Part shown: positions 61,801 through 64,000 of the stretch, piece by piece | Layout of the letters: each line of letters starts with the position of its first letter | Position numbering within the stretch: the first letter of the stretch is position 1 | From: Branchiostoma belcheri | Lineage: Eukaryota > Chordata > Leptocardii > Amphioxiformes > Branchiostomatidae | Assembly: GCF_001625305.1 (NCBI RefSeq) | Contig: NW_017803898.1 | Span: 388,829 to 452,828 of the forward strand | Direction of reading: 5' to 3' | Length of the DNA stretch: 64,000 nucleotides | Made by a program: the position numbers and the translations under genes | Notes under the pieces: model-generated | What the model was told of the DNA's origin: nothing | Databases searched by the model: none | What the model saw: the letters and a program-made list of their open reading frames with translations, nothing else

Positions 61801-62713
61801 CTGCCTGTGTCCCACGTGTTTTGTATTCATAAAATCCAAATTTAACACCTTTTCTGCTACCCTTAACTGTGAATTTTGACTGATTTTGCAAAATTTTAGT
61901 AGTAATGAGGCCAAATCGAATTTTATTTCACTGTAACGCAACGTTAAATTACTTTTACACAACCGCACGTTAAATTACTTTTGTAATATTTCTGCATATT
62001 TGTGGTATGATTAAGATTTTAAGCTTTTATGTTCTTAATTTTATGTTCACATTTAAACTACATGTGTGTAAATACCTGTTTGTTGCATTTGTAATTGTAA
62101 CCAGGCCTATATAAGCTATATAAATTCCTCGATAAGCTATATAAATTCCTCGTTCAGCAGATTTCAAGAGTCTCGATGCTAGAGACAGATTTGAGTATAT
62201 CTTTAAATGTTATGATTCCCACAATGCAAAGATAGGTAGACTGCTTTTTAATTATAAAAAATACCGAAAGTCGTGATTAGCCCCTCTCGATTGTGACACT
62301 TTATCAAAGACTTGTGCTAGCTCTTGTTGTTTGATACTTTGAGTAATTAGGATATGTTAGGTTTTTAATTCTTCATAAGGTCTTATTCAATACATTTCCT
62401 CTTTTTTTGTACTTTGCCATACATTGTACCATGTGCAATTGTCTTTGAGTAATTAGGATATGTTAGGTTTCATTCTACACTTAAGTCTTATTCAATTTCC
62501 TCTTTTTTGTTGTACCTTGCCATAAATTGTAGTACCATGTGCAATTGTCGTGCAATAAACTTCTATAATATTACATAAATCATATTCAATGATTCCTTCA
62601 CTTGGTCGTAACCCTTATACCTTCATAACGGGGAAGACAATAGCTGAAGAAGCGCTCGACCCCATCATGGCGCTCAGGATGGTCGACCGCGCATGCCCGA
62701 AAAAGTTCGACAC
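56713..62713 (-). CDS. SLC43A1/SLC43A2-like: SLC43-like large neutral amino-acid transporter (5' end missing)
   Basis: MFS carrier of the LAT3/LAT4 group, sodium-independent uptake of branched-chain and aromatic amino acids at the plasma membrane. Exons found: 62621-62713, 60466-60731, 60182-60228, 59845-59988, 59171-59336, 58427-58634, 57864-57937, 57350-57473, 56713-56895; phases close over 434 aa. An extra in-frame exon 61171-61236 is possible. Landmarks: GHARSTILSAMMGSSASSAI, VNYPSEPVPGPETMDFT, NFYSMVTTVGRRLS, ICCFISAPVIGALMDWRTRP, FVLHTVIRAFMHT, LQYPIFIAVNGPLAEDPFW. A Ser/Thr-rich cytosolic loop (NSTTTSSTGSTGSTSSRPSV) precedes the helix beginning ARIMVQKVWNAAM. Roughly the first 130-150 residues are not found and probably lie beyond 64000. 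A1 versus A2 cannot be decided. Confidence 0.88.
56965..57225 (+). mobile_element. MITE family 1, copy 14 (SLC43-like last intron)
   Basis: X-box variant GTCACCATGGTAAC at 57045-57058; the IR-1 has decayed to AGGTCACGCGACG. Ends GCATTTGCTTTGCAAATGC. A fragment of the same edge is at about 58018-58048. Confidence 0.7.
58050..58192. mobile_element. TCTCCAAGCAGA-family hairpin (SLC43-like intron)
   Basis: ACTCCAAGCAGAGGTTTGGG and CCCAAACCTCTGCTTAGAG; interior GGCGTGTTTGTAGGCC pairs with AAAGCCTAAAACACGCC. Confidence 0.7.
58200..58380. repeat. Foldback element (SLC43-like intron)
   Basis: TTATTCCAACACACAGTTTA and TAAACTGTGTGTTGGAATAA are perfect arms that continue through TCAGTGACCACTGTCGCCTT and its complement for about 75 bp. 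A half-copy is at 9180-9280. Confidence 0.8.
58650..58760 (-). mobile_element. Family 3 repeat (SLC43-like intron)
   Basis: CGCCAAAAACAGTTACTCAA through CTTTCGTCAGTGACACT; immediately precedes exon 58427-58634 in genomic order. Confidence 0.55.
58765..59065 (-). repeat. Dispersed repeat with internal (TG)n microsatellite
   Basis: Inverted copy of 24555-24955: starts TTACCTTCGCCAAAAGGTTA, about 24 TG units at 58797-58845, then AGGTCTTGATGAGACC and the GAAGATAGC edge. Confidence 0.65.
59500..59592. repeat. Foldback element (SLC43-like intron)
   Basis: AGAGGGTCGTACGTGTCAGA and TCTGACACGTACGACCCTCT are perfect arms; pairing continues through TAACCTGTGTCGC to a short loop. Confidence 0.85.
60345..60445 (+). 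mobile_element. Family 3 repeat (SLC43-like intron)
   Basis: GCTACCTGAAACGTCTGACC and TTGCTTGAGTAACTGTTTTT blocks. It stops about 20 bp from the donor of exon 60466-60731. Confidence 0.55.
61171..61236 (-). CDS. Possible 22-codon cassette exon of the SLC43-like gene
   Basis: Acceptor GTGTTGCAG and donor GAA|GTAAAA bound a phase 0-0 open segment (VHDSFSIPEFYPAILNKLTK and two more residues) between exons ending and starting in phase 0. Vertebrate relatives join those flanking segments directly, so it would insert 22 residues after the FPVMK motif. It may be alternative, or not spliced in at all. Confidence 0.35.
61605..61835 (+). mobile_element. tRNA-derived SINE, full length
   Basis: Head: GTGGCGTAGCGGCAGAGTGC (A-box region), GGAACCAAGAGGTCCCGAG and B box GAGTTCGAGTCC at about 61659-61670. 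Body: TGCCCTTGGGAAAGACAATT. Tail: GCGGGACACAACACCAGCAA. Best reference copy for the family in this window. Confidence 0.75.
61836..62620. other. SLC43-like intron, no feature beyond a local duplication
   Basis: TTTGAGTAATTAGGATATGT occurs at about 62338 and 62451 with similar right flanks (AGGTTT, TCTTATTCAAT), a ~113-bp tandem duplication. TATAAGCTATATAAATTCCT is also tandemly repeated near 62110-62150. Confidence 0.5.
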
Positions 62714-64000
62714 CTCCAGGGCACAAAGAATCAAAATTTTGTGATTTTGACATCAAATTTATTCACAAACTCTAAGAACGTATCAACGTACGGATACACC
62801 CCGCTGGTACGGTCTTCCCTCGGCTGTCTGGAAAGAAGGCCCTCCTCGTTATACAAAAACTCACTCTCCAACGTCAATCCAAAAAGGAAAGCGTATTGAG
62901 TAGTACTTTCACATCAGTTAAATTTACCCATGAGGGAATTTGAGAGAATTACCACTACTGAATGCTGCTGCGTCTTCACGTCTGTAAATGAACTTCAAAC
63001 CGTTAACCGTCACCTAGACCTCATTACATATGCAAGCCCCGCCCACTTGCGATGACGTCGGCTGCCCTAACCTGGTTCTAAGCTATCATTGGCTGGCCCC
63101 GTGGCTGGAAGCGAGAAACAGGTTGAATTTGTCTAACACTCAGAGATGATGCTGAGACCAGTAAGCACTAGTACTTTGCCCCTTATCGTAACTGAACCAC
63201 TTTGTAATGTGGGTGTTCAGCTATAACTAGAGTTGCAGGTCCACTAGGAGTCCTGGAAACAAGCAGGATCTATTATTTTCTTGCTGGCAGGCAGGAGCTG
63301 GAATCATAACTACCCAGTCATAGAAAACAAACGTCTTTAACACACGACTAGCACTATAGACTGTCCGCTGAAATAGCACAAAACTGCAGGGTTGTACGAA
63401 ATCGTAATAAAAGTGAGTTGCTCTCAGAGTTTGGTTACTCGGGGTTTTCCTACAACTTACGGCCAGTCTACTACAAGAACTGCAGCAGTCGTCGTCAGCT
63501 GGCCCCAGCTTTCCTGCAATCTAAAACTATAAGAATTTACTCAAATGTTTGTTAAATTTGAGGATACTTTCAATCAATTAAGCAATGGTATGTGTTGACA
63601 TGTCCAAAAGAAGTTAAGGATACTGTAACAGAGCGATGCTGTTAGCTTCAGGCCGAAACGATTAAGGTTGATAAAAAAATTAAGCCATTGCTTGCTTTTT
63701 CTCTGCTTAGAGCAAATAGGAGGAGGAGCCCTCTTAACATGTTAGCAACATGTTGTTGGCAAATTTTTCGGATTGCAACTCTCTCAAAGATTAAAGCATG
63801 TTCGTATTGGATTGCTTTCCATCCCTTGGCATTGACTAAAAACCTGGGGAGCGTTACTTATTCGTTAGTTTTCGATCACGTGCACGGCACACAGTTCACA
63901 CATGAATGATGGGAGCACAAAGACGCAAAGCAGCTCGGGAACTTCAGCATAGACCTTTTCTCTGATCCCATTGCATGCCGGGAGACGCGAGGTATTATGG
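62714..64000. other. Upstream of the last visible SLC43-like exon; promoter-like motifs, no exon recognised
   Basis: In minus-sense order, CCAAT (63088-63092), a CRE-like CGACGTCA (about 63053-63060) and a GC box GGGCGGGG (63037-63044) look like a core promoter aimed leftward, but no coding exon with the missing N-terminus was found between it and 62713. The right edge (63950-64000) is GC-richer (CTCCCGGCATGC) and may be another promoter. Confidence 0.35.

Noticed and set aside
1..64000. CRISPR arrays, operons, phage or bacterial insertion sequences
   Set aside because: The window is a spliced animal genome; the direct repeats present are minisatellites, microsatellites or exon duplications without spacer structure.

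Overview
This is a 64 kb window of an intron-rich animal genome. The proteins, compact genes, deuterostome-type exon structures and dense short inverted-repeat elements best fit a cephalochordate (amphioxus, Branchiostoma), an assignment made from pattern recognition and not from a search. A 20-base run of N at 22386-22405 marks an assembly gap. Nine protein-coding genes can be rebuilt exon by exon; the splice phases of eight close exactly from start to stop, and the ninth is incomplete at its 5' end. || Layout: (1) 1069-3908 (+), ribosomal protein L19, six coding exons. (2) 4620-12740 and 13673-23608 (-), two tandem head-to-tail copies of a peroxisomal acyl-CoA oxidase 1 gene with identical 14-exon structures, both ending in the peroxisomal targeting signal AKL. 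(3) 26807-27451 (-), ZNF706, with a 5' non-coding exon near 28750-28800 and probably a 3' UTR exon. (4) 29817-37332 (-), a 12-exon sialin-like SLC17 transporter. (5) 39723-53633, three chymotrypsin-fold secreted serine protease genes (+,-,+), each with seven exons. The third has lost the catalytic Asp and has other active-site changes, so it looks like a pseudoenzyme. (6) 56713-62713 (-), an SLC43A1/A2-like amino-acid transporter whose N-terminal exons were not found in the window. || The rest is introns and spacers packed with repeats: a ~270-bp MITE family (about 14 copies, many in the ACOX1 introns) that carries a nuclear-receptor-like IR-1 palindrome and an RFX X-box-like palindrome; several foldback families; tRNA-derived SINEs; non-LTR retrotransposon 3' ends; a 42-bp minisatellite; and microsatellites. 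|| The most striking pattern is that at least five genes carry partial exon copies that span one splice junction. In the first serine protease this has become a tandem array of intronic segments, four of which look like complete 21-nt, in-frame microexons encoding the active-site motif GDSGGPY. No metabolic operon logic applies here; the functional groupings are the acyl-CoA oxidase pair (peroxisomal beta-oxidation) and the digestive-type protease cluster.
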